64,000 nt of DNA from positions 16,749,962 through 16,813,961 of the forward strand of contig NC_067208.1 of NCBI RefSeq assembly GCF_026262505.1, in the 5' to 3' direction. Numbering within the stretch: the stretch's first letter is position 1; each line of letters starts with the position of its first letter. The stretch is from Trichomonas vaginalis G3. Taxonomy: Eukaryota; Parabasalia; Trichomonadida; Trichomonadidae. Positions 39,164 to 49,699 of the stretch are shown piece after piece. The position numbers and the translations under genes were made by a program. Under the pieces are notes generated by a model. That model was not told the DNA's origin and made no database searches. It was given only the letters and a program-made list of their open reading frames with translations.

Positions 39164-40804
39164 ATGTCTAATCAAGACTTTCATCCAAACAAATACAGTG
39201 AATTGAGAAGTATCTATAAATACTACATCGATTCATACAATTCACTGTATCAGTTAAAAACTGACAAAGAAGAAGAATTAAACTCGATTTACAAAATCAT
39301 CAAAACAGAATTGATTGATTCAAAGAAATGCATTCCTCAAAATATAATCAGAGCTATTTTATATATCATCCCGTATAATAATCGTTATACAAAGTCATAT
39401 TTATCTCTTGCCAAACTCATATCGGATGATTATCATATCAAAGAGGTCAACAATGTTAGACTTATTTCAAACTTTCTGTTTTATAAAGAATATGGAAATA
39501 AATTAGACACATCTGCTGATTTCGAAAAATTAATAACAAAAAATCTAGATATTCATACAAAAGATACAATTTACAGAGCAATTATGTATAATAACAAAGA
39601 TAAATTCATCATATATACTGAATCAGATGAATTTGTTGAAGATCAAAAATTTGTAAGCTATTTATATCCAGTTGATGGAATCTATTCATTCCTTGAATTA
39701 TGTTGTTACCACGGAGCAGTTGATTGCTTCAAATTGTTAAGAACGAAGTTTAACTCACAAATAACTAAAAAATGTCTCGAATTTTCATTTTTAGGTGGAA
39801 ATCAAGAGATAATTAGTGAATGTTTAAAATTTCAAACACCAGATAAAGAGTGCATGAAATATGCAATTATTTCACACAACATTGACTTTGTCACATTCTT
39901 GATGAACGAATACAATATAATGATCGATTTAGATTATTGCGGAAAATTTAAAAATCTTGAATCATTTTTAGTTTATTTCGATCAAACTAATGATATTAAC
40001 AACTGTTTTGTTTATTCAGCGATGTTTGACATTCCGTCACTTTCGGAATATTTCTTATCGCATGGTGCAAATATCAATACAAAAAATAAAAATATAAAAA
40101 CTGCTCTTTACATTGCAGCAGAAATTAATGGCAAAAAAAATGCCGAACTTCTAATTTCACATGGTGCAAATATTAACGAAACTAATGTATTAAGACAAAC
40201 CGCTCTTCATAGAACTGCACCTTATAACAGTAAAGAAACAGCCGAACTTCTTATTTCATATGGTGCAAGCATCAATGAAAAAGATTATGATGGAGCAACC
40301 GCTCTTCATCATGCAGCATTTCATAATAGTAAAGAAACAGCCGAACTTCTTATTTCACATGGAGCAAATATCAGTGAAAAAGATAATGATGGAAAAACTG
40401 CTCTTCATCATGCAGCATCTCATAATAGTAAAGAAATAGCCGAACTTCTTATTTCACATGGAGCAAATATCAATAAAAAAGATAATGATGGAAAAACCTC
40501 TCTTCATTATGCAGCATCTCATAATAGTAAAGAAACAGCCGAACTTCTTATTTCACATGGAGCAAATATCAGTGAAAAAGATAATGATGGAAAAACTGCT
40601 CTTCATTATGCAGCATCTCATAATAGTAAAGAAACAGCCGAACTTCTTATTTCACATGGAGCAAATATCAATAAAAAAGATGGAGATGGAAAAACCTCTC
40701 TTCATTATGCAGCATCTCATAATAGTAAAGAAACAGCCGAACTTCTTATTTCACATGGAGCAAATATCAATAAAAAAGATGGAGATGGACAAAGTCATCT
40801 TTAG
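39164..40804 (+). CDS. Ankyrin-repeat protein with near-identical C-terminal repeats
   Basis: A 546-aa member of the large trichomonad ankyrin family. The N-terminal 270 residues, starting MSNQDFHPNKYSELRSIYKY, are the family-specific domain (DUF3447-like, LELCCYHGAVDCFKLL). From about residue 285 on there are about eight ankyrin repeats of 33 residues, of the type GKTALHHAASHNSKE, then AELLISHGANI. The last ones are nearly identical in DNA (99-bp units at about 40226-40793), a sign of recent expansion or gene conversion. The coding frame ends abruptly with GDGQSHL at 40804, mid-repeat, so the C-terminus may be truncated relative to relatives. The ATG follows TTCATAAATACTA, a partial initiator match. 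Confidence 0.88.
   Translation: MSNQDFHPNKYSELRSIYKYYIDSYNSLYQLKTDKEEELNSIYKIIKTELIDSKKCIPQNIIRAILYIIPYNNRYTKSYLSLAKLISDDYHIKEVNNVRLISNFLFYKEYGNKLDTSADFEKLITKNLDIHTKDTIYRAIMYNNKDKFIIYTESDEFVEDQKFVSYLYPVDGIYSFLELCCYHGAVDCFKLLRTKFNSQITKKCLEFSFLGGNQEIISECLKFQTPDKECMKYAIISHNIDFVTFLMNEYNIMIDLDYCGKFKNLESFLVYFDQTNDINNCFVYSAMFDIPSLSEYFLSHGANINTKNKNIKTALYIAAEINGKKNAELLISHGANINETNVLRQTALHRTAPYNSKETAELLISYGASINEKDYDGATALHHAAFHNSKETAELLISHGANISEKDNDGKTALHHAASHNSKEIAELLISHGANINKKDNDGKTSLHYAASHNSKETAELLISHGANISEKDNDGKTALHYAASHNSKETAELLISHGANINKKDGDGKTSLHYAASHNSKETAELLISHGANINKKDGDGQSHL
40226..40793 (+). repeat. 99-bp tandem repeats inside the ankyrin gene
   Basis: Six nearly identical 99-bp units, each coding for one ankyrin repeat. 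Units differ at only a few bases, including alternation between GATAATGATGG and GATGGAGATGG, which suggests that pairs of units were duplicated together. Confidence 0.85.
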
Positions 40805-41387
40805 TATTCAGAATGCGGAAATTATCATTGATCACCTTGAATCTATAGATACGTATTTTTCCCAAGTGAGCGAGGCATCTTCAATCCCAGCTCTAATGTC
40901 CTCCCAGTGTCAGTTTTTAATATAAAACCCAAGATTTTTTTCAAGAAATTTTAATAGCTTTTTTATATATGGCCACAAGAAATTTCAAGGAGAATTTTAT
41001 CTATAGTGCAACATGTGATAAATCCATTATAATTGAAACAACAGAGAAAGCTACAAAGAAAAGAATCTCTTGTTTTAGAACAAATCGATGTTTTTCACAA
41101 AATATATTATTGCAATAATTTCTGCAAAGTTGGCCTTTTGAGAGGAAAATTGAGAACCCCGATGTATACTTTTTGACATTATCAAAAACTTTGAAAGGGC
41201 AAAAAAATAGTGTCAGATGGTTTTTAAATGTAAACTTTCTGACGAACAGACTATCAGATAGTACTCAAACTGCGGTTTTTAATTTCCGCACTTTTTTAGT
41301 GACCTTATATTGTATATGGAATAGAAAAAATAAGAAATAAATGAAAATTTATTGTTTATAAACACAAAAAATATAATATATAATATA
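40805..41387. other. Intergenic DNA between convergent host genes
   Basis: About 580 bases. The first 120 bases could still be the decayed 3' end of the ankyrin gene (frame shifted, no further repeats). The remainder is AT-rich, with no gene seen. It holds the 3' ends of two convergent transcripts. Confidence 0.5.
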
Positions 41388-44192
41388 TTACATGAATTTC
41401 AAGATGTTATCATCTCCAAACAAATCTAAATCATTCTTATCCATATTACGATTATCTATAAAGTCTTCATGATGATCTGAATCATCATCCTTATCAACCT
41501 TTTCATCTTTTTTCTCTTCTTCTTCCTCTTCTTCTTCGTTTTCGTCTTGTGACTTTCCAGATTCACTTTCTGAAGAAAGGAAGTGTCTTCTCTTTGGCTT
41601 CCTTGGACTCTTTCTTATTGTTTGAGTTGGTTGTTCCATTTCTTCAGCTGTTTCTTCTTCTGAATTTTCTTTTTGAATTTCATCATTTTGAGATTTATTA
41701 GTTTCTTCTGCTGATTCTTCTTCATTTGTTTCTTCTTTAACAACTTCTGTCTTCTTCTTTCTTCCTCTCTTTTTAGGTGCATTGTTACTATTATCTCTTG
41801 GAATATTAACTCTTTCTCTTCTTCCTGGTTTCTTCTTCTGTTTCGTTGATTCTGTTTCTTTGATTTGATCACGAGCCATTTGACTTATATATTTCTGATA
41901 TGTTTGTATTTGTTCTTGTGTTGCTGTTCCTTCATACATAGCTCGCTTTATTTCATCTAGTTGGTCTTGAGATAATTCAATTCTTTGTTCAGGAATTTCT
42001 TGTTTTTGTTCTTCTTGTTGTATTTGCTGAATTTGTTGGTTTTGTTGTTGTTGTTGTTGAACAGCTTGGTAATGATTACGAAGAATGGTACATGCGTATT
42101 GGTATTGTTGGTATATTTGCAAGTGTTCCTGCGTTGGTTTTTGTTTCAATCGAGTCAACAACTCTTGAATTCTTCTGATTTGAGCTCCCCAAATATTACA
42201 GTAGTTTTGGTATTGAACTAATTGTTCTGGAGTCAAGATTGGTGATGTTTGAACAGGTTGAGATTGAGAAGATTGTTGAGAATTTGTTTCTTCTTTATTT
42301 TGTTCATTACTTTTCTCTTCTTCTTTTTCTTGTGATTGTGATTGTTGTGTTTGCATTGTTTGGGTGATTTGTGGAATAGGTTTTGTTGGAGATGGAATTG
42401 GAGGAGGAAGTGGATTCTTTCGTGGTCTTCCTCTTTTCTTCGGTAAATTCGCCATCAAATAGTTTTGGTTCGTTGGAATTTGTGCTTGTGCTAAATTTGG
42501 AGATTTGGCGATCATTGAATCTATTGTTAATTGCTTTCCTTTCTGTTTGGACTTAGGAGTCAAGTCTCCGTCGATTTGAAGCTTAACTTCGTCGTTTTCG
42601 GAAATTTCTGCGTCATCATTTTCTGGATTTTCGTCTTCTTTGCCTGTTTGTGCATTTTGTGATGATGCATCTTGTTGGTGTTTCTTCATCTCTTGGTATT
42701 TGAAGTTAAGAAGTGCATTGTTCTGCAAATACAACATCTTTGATTCATAATCATTCAATTTGTTGAATTCATCGGCCGCTGTGTAGAAATCAAGCTTGGA
42801 GATTCTTGCTATGTGCATATTCTTGAGATTATTGTAGTATTGAATCTGTTGAATAATCTGAGAATATTGTTGGGATAATTGGAACATGTAGACGTTGTAA
42901 TTCGTCTTGTCTGGATTGGCATATACTTGTTTGATGGCATTTGTAACTGTAATGTAGTTCGCTTGTACAAGAGTAAGATTCTTGAGTAAATCTGGCAGAG
43001 GAAGAATAGATATCTGGCTAGCGTACATGGCAGAACGATTCTCTTGTGGAGTATATGAATATTTGGCACGTTCTGCTGCAACAGATTCAAGTTCTGATTG
43101 AGGCATTTCTTCATCTTCAAGATTCGATGTGGAAAGCTTGCCTTTGAAGATAAGCCTTGGTTTCTCGGTTGCATCCTTGGCTTTTCTGGCCATTTCGTAT
43201 TGCTTTGATTGAGTTATTTGTTGTAATAAATCAGATGACTTTTCTTCAATCATAGTTGAGGCAATAGTAAGTAGTTCTGATATCGAGATATCGCAGTATG
43301 AATCGAAATATTCGCCAAATCGTAAGAATAATTGTAAAGTTAAGGTTATCGCTTTTTCAGGGGTATCCTTGAGATAAAATGCGAGTAATTCTTTGAACAA
43401 AGGTATAACCTTGTCAGTTTCGTAATAGAGTAAAGCATCTGTAAAATCATTTTCGATATCTGCGACAGTTTCATGTTCGTACTTAACTTCGAAGTACGGA
43501 GGTATATCTGGCTTGTTGCAAACCCAATAGTTCATTGAATGTGACCATCTAACTGAGTAATCCTTGAAAAAGATAATTGGAGATAATTCTCCGTTTGGAA
43601 GTTCTTTTGTAAGGTCTACGTGATCAATTGCAGGCATATCGTTAGAATATGTCTCATCAAAGATCTTTGTAATTCTCGATCCAGACTCTAAATTCCAAAC
43701 ACTAACTTTCTTAAGGGAATTGATGCAAACAACCTTATCGTTATCAATTGCTTTCAAGTGAAGAGCCTTACCTTGCATAAGAATCGATGGAATGCAAAAA
43801 CAACCGAAATTTTTATCAACAAAATGAATTGAGCCATCTTCTAAAGCAACAACAATCGTACTGCCGCATATGCATGCACATGAAGCTGGTGCTGCAATTT
43901 GAAGAGCTTGATCCCATAAATTTTTATTATCTTTTAATTTCAGAAGAAAATAACGATTTTCGTCGGATTTTATTTGATACCATATTTTTTTATCTTCAGG
44001 ATCGACAATGTTAAATCGAGTTTTGCTTCTAGATTGATTAGGACGCGAGATAATTGTTGATGGAATTGGAATAACTTCCATACCAACTTCATTTTGAGTT
44101 GAAGTGAATGTTGAAAGTAAAATAGGATGAATTAAGTCAAAATCATCGTCGTCAACCTGCTGAAGCTCAAGAACATCTTGAGAAGAAAGCAT
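41388..44192 (-). CDS. Hira-like domain protein with AT-hooks, probable chromatin factor
   Basis: A 934-aa protein. Residues about 90-230 resemble the C-terminal Hira domain of the HIRA/HIR histone chaperone: IVVALEDGSIHFVDKN, then KVSVWNLESGSRITKIFDE, then SPIIFFKDYSVRWSHS, with a helical part to about 320. Residues 380-560 are helical. The second half is Q-rich and carries an AT-hook, KKRGRPRKNP, at about 583-592, with further basic clusters KKKPGRR and KKRGRKKK at about 785-810. The C-terminus is acidic and serine-rich. This suggests a nuclear DNA-binding histone-chaperone subunit. The seven-blade WD40 N-terminus of classical HIRA is absent from this frame. The Hira match is by eye and moderate. 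The frame is intact. Confidence 0.6.
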   Translation of the reverse strand: MLSSQDVLELQQVDDDDFDLIHPILLSTFTSTQNEVGMEVIPIPSTIISRPNQSRSKTRFNIVDPEDKKIWYQIKSDENRYFLLKLKDNKNLWDQALQIAAPASCACICGSTIVVALEDGSIHFVDKNFGCFCIPSILMQGKALHLKAIDNDKVVCINSLKKVSVWNLESGSRITKIFDETYSNDMPAIDHVDLTKELPNGELSPIIFFKDYSVRWSHSMNYWVCNKPDIPPYFEVKYEHETVADIENDFTDALLYYETDKVIPLFKELLAFYLKDTPEKAITLTLQLFLRFGEYFDSYCDISISELLTIASTMIEEKSSDLLQQITQSKQYEMARKAKDATEKPRLIFKGKLSTSNLEDEEMPQSELESVAAERAKYSYTPQENRSAMYASQISILPLPDLLKNLTLVQANYITVTNAIKQVYANPDKTNYNVYMFQLSQQYSQIIQQIQYYNNLKNMHIARISKLDFYTAADEFNKLNDYESKMLYLQNNALLNFKYQEMKKHQQDASSQNAQTGKEDENPENDDAEISENDEVKLQIDGDLTPKSKQKGKQLTIDSMIAKSPNLAQAQIPTNQNYLMANLPKKRGRPRKNPLPPPIPSPTKPIPQITQTMQTQQSQSQEKEEEKSNEQNKEETNSQQSSQSQPVQTSPILTPEQLVQYQNYCNIWGAQIRRIQELLTRLKQKPTQEHLQIYQQYQYACTILRNHYQAVQQQQQQNQQIQQIQQEEQKQEIPEQRIELSQDQLDEIKRAMYEGTATQEQIQTYQKYISQMARDQIKETESTKQKKKPGRRERVNIPRDNSNNAPKKRGRKKKTEVVKEETNEEESAEETNKSQNDEIQKENSEEETAEEMEQPTQTIRKSPRKPKRRHFLSSESESGKSQDENEEEEEEEEKKDEKVDKDDDSDHHEDFIDNRNMDKNDLDLFGDDNILKFM

Positions 44193-44456
44193 CAGCGATT
44201 GTCACTTTTTAAACGAATACCGATCTGTTGAATTCCGAAGGATTGTAACATTTTAGCTGACCGTTTTAAGTTGATACATGTTTAAAACAAATAATATAAC
44301 AATCAAACGCAAGTGTTTTGTTGATATCATGCTTTTTTTGTTTGATTACGATCAAAATCAACAATGATCTGTAACCAAGTAATATAATGCTAATTTATAT
44401 GAGGTATAATTGAATATACATCAATATTTGAATATTTCTGTTGAAATTTAATCTTG

Positions 44457-44687
44457 AATAACGTGGGTGATTTTTCACCCAGCCGTAAGGGGCTCAACTT
44501 TTGAGAGTTTTACATGGCATTTGCCGGCAAATGCCATGTAATTTATTCTCAATTATTTCCCAGGGGGTGCAGGTGCATTTACCCTAAAATATTTGAGATA
44601 ACTTTACATAGCATTTGCCGGCAAATGCCATGTAAAACTCTCAAAAGTGTGATCCTTATGGCTGGGTGAAAAATCACCCACGTTATT
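44457..44687. mobile_element. Foldback (MITE-like) element between two host genes
   Basis: A 231-bp element made of two inverted arms of about 85 bases (44457-44541 and 44604-44687) that are more than 90 percent alike, around a 60-base centre. The outer ends read AATAACGTGGGTGATTTTTC. Each arm itself contains perfect or near-perfect palindromes, GGGTGATTTTTCACCC and GCATTTGCCGGCAAATGC. The three bases TGA flank both sides, but the target duplication is not certain. It lies between two divergent genes, about 265 bp from one ATG and 68 bp from the other. Confidence 0.75.
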
Positions 44688-44755
44688 GATAAATATGTAT
44701 TTTTGTGAGATAATGAAAAAAATCGTGTGTCTTTGTCTTATGATGTTTATTTTCG

Positions 44756-47700
44756 ATGAATTATGATCCGAATAAAATTTACCGACCTGAGACCGTTTAC
44801 TTTAGGATGTTAAAATTTAAAATGAGCGATTTTTCCTCTGAGGGTGAAGACTCTCCAGCTGATCAGATCAACCAGTTAAAGGAAGAAAATGAACTCCTTA
44901 CTAAGAAAAATGCAACATTAGAGTCCCAAATTGAGCGTATGTTCGATGTTTGCAATTCTGTTGAAGCTGTTACTAACGAAAACACTAAGAACAAGGCAGC
45001 AATCAAGGATTTGACCTTGAAAAACGAGGAGTTGCAAAACAGACTTGATCATACATTGAAACAAAACCAAGAATTAAATGATTTACTAGAATCAGAAAAG
45101 AAATCTCACCAGCAGGCACGCAATGAAGACGCAAGTTCATTAAATAAGGAATTCGAACGCCTTGCTGATGATTATGTTAAGAAAATTAATTCATTGACAA
45201 ACGAACTTCAAAATCTCAAATCACAGCAGAACACTGATATCATCAACCGAAAGGTTTTCAATTCTAAACTCGATAAGCTTTATCAGGCTTCTAAATGGCA
45301 TTTTAATGTCGAAATTAATTCCATTGAGGAATTAACAAAGCTCCTACAATCCTCTGAAAATAAGAAACAAGAAGAGATTGTTATTGCCGAACCGCAGGAT
45401 GATACAAATCTTAAAATACTTGTTGCAACTGCTAAACGTTACAAATCTAAAGCGAAAGCAGCATTACGTCAGTTAGAGCAACTCAGTAACGAGCTTGATG
45501 ACAAGGACCAGATAATCAATACTTTGAACGAAAAAATCCAAAAGCAAGAAGACGAACACTTAAATGAAATCCAACAAGTTAGAGATGAGAACAGCTTGAT
45601 TGTACAGAGTCTCCAGAAGAAGATTACATTAATGGAGAACCGCTGGACCCAAGAAAAGAACGAATTTTCCAAGTTTAAGCAAGATACAAAAATGAATCTT
45701 CTTTCTCAACGTAATCTTGTTCCAGAAGAGATCACAAAAGACAACAGTCCAGACGCTCATAAGATTATTACTCTCGAAGTCGAATTACAAGGTCTTAAAT
45801 CACAATTAAATGATAAATCGAACCTTGTCAACAAACTAACAGCTGCCAAAGACGAAACTGTTGAGAAACTCTCCAAGGCCATGGCAGATAACAATAATTT
45901 ACAGTCAGAACTCGAGAAAACTAAACTCGAATGCGATAATCTCCGAATTCTCTCCGAATCTTCCAAGAAAGAATGTGAATCCCTTCGTTCTTCACTTCTT
46001 TCCAAGCAGCAGACACAACAACAGCCGCAAATCGAGAAAGTTGTTGAGAAACCAGTAGAAAACAAGTCAAAACAACAAGTTTCTAAAAGAAAATACGATG
46101 ATCTTTCAAACAAACTGAAAGAAAGTGAGAAACTTGTTGAATCCCTGAACAAACGTGTTCTTGAACTAGAAGATATATCATTAAAACAACGTGTTGAGCT
46201 TTCTTCTTTGAAAGACAAACTCGAAACAACGGAGAAAAGAGAGTTGAACACAAAACTCGATTTGCAGGAAGCGAAAGACAGTATTTCCAAACTTACACAA
46301 GCTGCAAAACAGCCCGAATCTATTAATTGGTCATTCCCTGATTTCGATGCATCTCTTCAGAATCAAATTGAACAAATTGGTCGACAGAAAGAACTCCAAA
46401 ACCAATCGAAATTACAGAACATTTACAAGGTCATACAAAACTATTTCAAGCTGAAAGAGCTTTCCCTTGTTAAACAGAACCAAGATGCCAAAGAAGTATT
46501 CGACCGCTTGAGAGCATTCACGAATTCTCTCGTCATTGATTTCACTCTCCATTTGAATGGAAATCCATCAACATTGGAAGAATTCCTTGATTCAAAGCAA
46601 AAAGATGAATTAGTAATTAAACTCCAGAATTTGATTCAAAACAATGAATCATTAGTTCGTGATCTCAAGAACATGAATGAACAGATGAACACAATCAAAT
46701 CTGTTTTGAATTTGCCGGCTTCGAGTAATTTCGAAAGTATTTCGACTCAAATTTCTCAACAACAAAAAGATATTGAACAAATGAAGTCAATTGCATCGAA
46801 ATCTCTTGATTCAAAGCGTCAAATGAAGAAGGCAATGAATAAAGCATTGATTGCTGCTAACGAGATAAAGAGAGAATCCGAGAATACAGTTAGAGACATC
46901 AATGTTTTCGCTGATGACAATCAAAAGAAGATTGATCTTTTGCAAAGAACTGTTGAAACTCTTCGAACAAAACTTCATGATTCGGAACAAAACTTGGAAC
47001 AGAAGACACATGAATTAGAAGATGAGAAAGACAAGAACGAGAAACTCCAAGATGATTACGATTTAGCAATTTGTGACACAGAAAACAAAGTTGAACAAAA
47101 ATGTGGTGAAAAAATCAAAGAAATGGAAAATCAAGTTTCCAAAGCAGAATCACAAGCTAAATCATATAAACTACAATTGGAAACATCGCAGAAACTGTTG
47201 TCTAATGCAGATAGCAACATAAAGATCTTGGAACGCGATCTTGAACTCCACAAGAAGAAATTAGTTGATTTGTCAACAACATTTGAAGAAAAATTACAAA
47301 CACAAAGAAATCAGTTAGTTGCAGTCAACAAATCAGCTATTGATGATCTCGAGAAGCAGATTAGTGATAGACATAAAGATATCGAACAACTCTGCCAAGA
47401 GAATTCATCAATTCAAAAAGAATTGAATGAGATGAAACAGAAATATCAGGCAGCTAAAATCGAACTTCGAAAGATGTCTAAATCATTGAAACAAAGTGAA
47501 GAAGTTTCATCAAGAGAGAAGAGATTATGTGAAGTAACTCTTCGTGCTAAACTTGCTGCAGCTGATTCACAATTCAATGAAAGAATCTCGTTGTTGACGA
47601 ATAGTTTCAACGAAGAGAAGATGAAGATTCTTTCATTCGCAGCAGAATCATTCCCTCAGTATTTCTCTGGTTCAACAGTATTCGATGAACGCCAGTACAG

Positions 47701-47827
47701 ATCTGTTGTTAAACAAGCAAGTGATGAATTGTCTAGATTGACTGAAAGCGATTCTACAATTCGTCGCTTGCTGTGTGCTTCTGAATCTCAATCAACAGTT
47801 GATGCAGTTGCACAAGCTATTATGTAA
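44756..47827 (+). CDS. Long coiled-coil protein, 1023 aa
   Basis: Almost the whole protein is heptad-type coiled coil rich in K, E, Q, L and N (residues about 35-930), with breaks near 170-200 and 515-610 where a less charged segment (NWSFPDFDASLQNQIEQIG) may form a small folded domain. The last 70 residues are compact and hydrophobic. A second start at 44822 (MSDFSSEGEDSPADQ) gives a typical acidic N-terminus and may be the true one, since the 22 residues before it are not coiled coil. Such proteins act as cytoskeletal or Golgi tethers or centrosomal scaffolds; no motif decides which. The frame is intact and GC-richer in codon choice than the virus-like elements. Confidence 0.8.
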   Translation: MNYDPNKIYRPETVYFRMLKFKMSDFSSEGEDSPADQINQLKEENELLTKKNATLESQIERMFDVCNSVEAVTNENTKNKAAIKDLTLKNEELQNRLDHTLKQNQELNDLLESEKKSHQQARNEDASSLNKEFERLADDYVKKINSLTNELQNLKSQQNTDIINRKVFNSKLDKLYQASKWHFNVEINSIEELTKLLQSSENKKQEEIVIAEPQDDTNLKILVATAKRYKSKAKAALRQLEQLSNELDDKDQIINTLNEKIQKQEDEHLNEIQQVRDENSLIVQSLQKKITLMENRWTQEKNEFSKFKQDTKMNLLSQRNLVPEEITKDNSPDAHKIITLEVELQGLKSQLNDKSNLVNKLTAAKDETVEKLSKAMADNNNLQSELEKTKLECDNLRILSESSKKECESLRSSLLSKQQTQQQPQIEKVVEKPVENKSKQQVSKRKYDDLSNKLKESEKLVESLNKRVLELEDISLKQRVELSSLKDKLETTEKRELNTKLDLQEAKDSISKLTQAAKQPESINWSFPDFDASLQNQIEQIGRQKELQNQSKLQNIYKVIQNYFKLKELSLVKQNQDAKEVFDRLRAFTNSLVIDFTLHLNGNPSTLEEFLDSKQKDELVIKLQNLIQNNESLVRDLKNMNEQMNTIKSVLNLPASSNFESISTQISQQQKDIEQMKSIASKSLDSKRQMKKAMNKALIAANEIKRESENTVRDINVFADDNQKKIDLLQRTVETLRTKLHDSEQNLEQKTHELEDEKDKNEKLQDDYDLAICDTENKVEQKCGEKIKEMENQVSKAESQAKSYKLQLETSQKLLSNADSNIKILERDLELHKKKLVDLSTTFEEKLQTQRNQLVAVNKSAIDDLEKQISDRHKDIEQLCQENSSIQKELNEMKQKYQAAKIELRKMSKSLKQSEEVSSREKRLCEVTLRAKLAAADSQFNERISLLTNSFNEEKMKILSFAAESFPQYFSGSTVFDERQYRSVVKQASDELSRLTESDSTIRRLLCASESQSTVDAVAQAIM

Positions 47828-48841
47828 TCTATAATTTTTATTTTTATTTTATTTTGTTTTGAATTTTCATATCTTTTTATTATTATTTATTGATCCTTTA
47901 AACACTTTGATATTTTAATAATTACAAAGCGTGTTTGAATGTGTTTAGTATCTCATTATTTCCTTGTGTTCTATTGAAGAGTAAAGTCAACTATATTTTT
48001 TATTTGTAAAAAATCCTATTATCTTCCCATTTGGTAAGGAGTGTACCTAGCGATGAATAAAATTCATCCAAAATTCTAGCTAATTGTGGTGGTGTATATA
48101 TTATATTATGGTTGTTCAAGATTCGGCCACTTATTGAGGCAAATTCTTTTGAATCATATATAGAATGAACTATAATATCCTTGCGATAATAATGTCATGT
48201 GTTATGGTCGATACTGAAATCCATGAAAGAATCATTGAAGATTCCAAAAAGAGGTTTAAGCATGTAATTTTAATGAAAATCATTATTATAAAGTATGCAT
48301 AACCTATTGTAACTGTGATATACATAAACTTACATATAATATAAAGGAGATTCTAGAATTAAGATAAATTTAGAGTGATCATAAAGAATATGAAAGAGAA
48401 GATGAATTGTGTTATCTATATAATATAAGAATAAGCCACTTATGAAAATGATATGAAGGTTTTATTAGAGAAAAAGGAATTTTTACAAATTTTGTTCTTA
48501 TTTTGAAGTACTTGTTGAGGCATTGTACCTCAGATGAGGAAAAAATTTAAAAGATTATTACAAACAATCTTTGAAGACTTTCTTCTTCAATCAACATCTG
48601 ATTGAAGACTTTGTTCCTCATCTGAGGTACTTGTTGAGGCATTGTTCCTCAGATGAGGAAGAGAAATAATATATTTAATAATATGTATGTGTACATCCCA
48701 GTCAACTAAATAATATGGGAATAAAAAATATTCTTTATTCTAATGGGCGCAAAAAAACAGATACGATCTGACCATATAATTTTATAGTCAAACCAAAAAG
48801 AAATGTTATTATTTTTGGATTTAATTTTAATCAGTTCCTTA
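47828..48841. other. Intergenic stretch with one nested inverted repeat
   Basis: About 1 kb with no gene seen. At 48508-48656 there is a nested structure: GTACCTCAGATGAGGAA (about 48519) pairs with TTCCTCATCTGAGGTAC (about 48611), around an inner hairpin CTTCAATCA/TGATTGAAG. The block CTTGTTGAGGCATTG is also present as a direct repeat on each side (about 48508 and 48630). Confidence 0.7.
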
Positions 48842-49432
48842 CTATGTAGAATCTTTAATTTCTTCAAAATTACCATCATTAATATCGATGTTTTTTCTTT
48901 GTCCGCCCTTTAAGTAGTAATATTTCGTTTTTTCGGTGGATATATTATTTTCCGAAGTTCTAGTTGTTTCTTCTATTAAATCAATATGATATACAATGTC
49001 ATTGTACTTTGCTTTCCGAATATATTTGAATTTTTTGAATTTAATACTTTTGATTTCAGAATTATTTTCTTGTTGAGTTTTGTTTGATTCCATTTTAGTA
49101 AACGTGATATGTGATTCTGTTAACTGAGATGATTGTGTGTGATTTATTGTGCTTTGAGTTTGTTTTTGTATTACGTGTTTTTCAAATTTATAATTTTTGC
49201 TTTCCTTTGCAGAATTATTTGCTTGTTTAGAACTTTGATTCATTGATGCATTGTTGTCTGGTTGAGAGCTTTGAGGTTCTGATTGAGAATCTTCGGTAAT
49301 TGAAGTGTGTGAAATGGGTGTTGTAAATGATGTTTCGAGATCTTTATAATTGCTTGTTACATTGGTGCATTCTTTAACTAAATTTAAAAGGGTATAATCA
49401 CTCTTTTGTTCTTTGCTCATTTTTTTTGTCAA
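48842..49432 (-). CDS. 196-aa Ser/Gln/Asn-rich hypothetical protein
   Basis: The middle (about residues 40-125) is low-complexity and rich in S, Q, N and T. The C-terminal 70 residues look folded (IKFKKFKYIRKAKYNDIVYH, then IDLIEET, then YYYLKGG), with alternating basic and hydrophobic residues. The start could be residue 1 or the methionine at residue 5. No family is recognised. It is an isolated gene at the edge of a long repeat-rich stretch and could be a small host gene or a remnant. Confidence 0.55.
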   Translation of the reverse strand: MTKKMSKEQKSDYTLLNLVKECTNVTSNYKDLETSFTTPISHTSITEDSQSEPQSSQPDNNASMNQSSKQANNSAKESKNYKFEKHVIQKQTQSTINHTQSSQLTESHITFTKMESNKTQQENNSEIKSIKFKKFKYIRKAKYNDIVYHIDLIEETTRTSENNISTEKTKYYYLKGGQRKNIDINDGNFEEIKDST

Positions 49433-49699
49433 TTTTTTTCTCTAAAATTTATCCATCATATTTTTATCTTTGAATCATATGTGAAGTAATTCTATTACAA
49501 GAAATATCATTAGCATCTGTGCCTGATGTTTCAGCATTGAACAAATTATGGCTACTCCACAAATGCTAATAACTCTGTTTTTCCAGCAAAGGGTGTCCAA
49601 CAAAAATCTAACATTGATTTTGGCTTGAAACTCTGTGTGTGCGTAAGGGGGCCATTGGGAATTATATCGGTTATAGGGATGCGACGGTTTGAGTAGGGG

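Noticed and set aside
40458-40925. Second plus-strand frame over the ankyrin repeats
   Set aside because: Frame-shifted reading of 99-bp repeats; open only because the units are identical.
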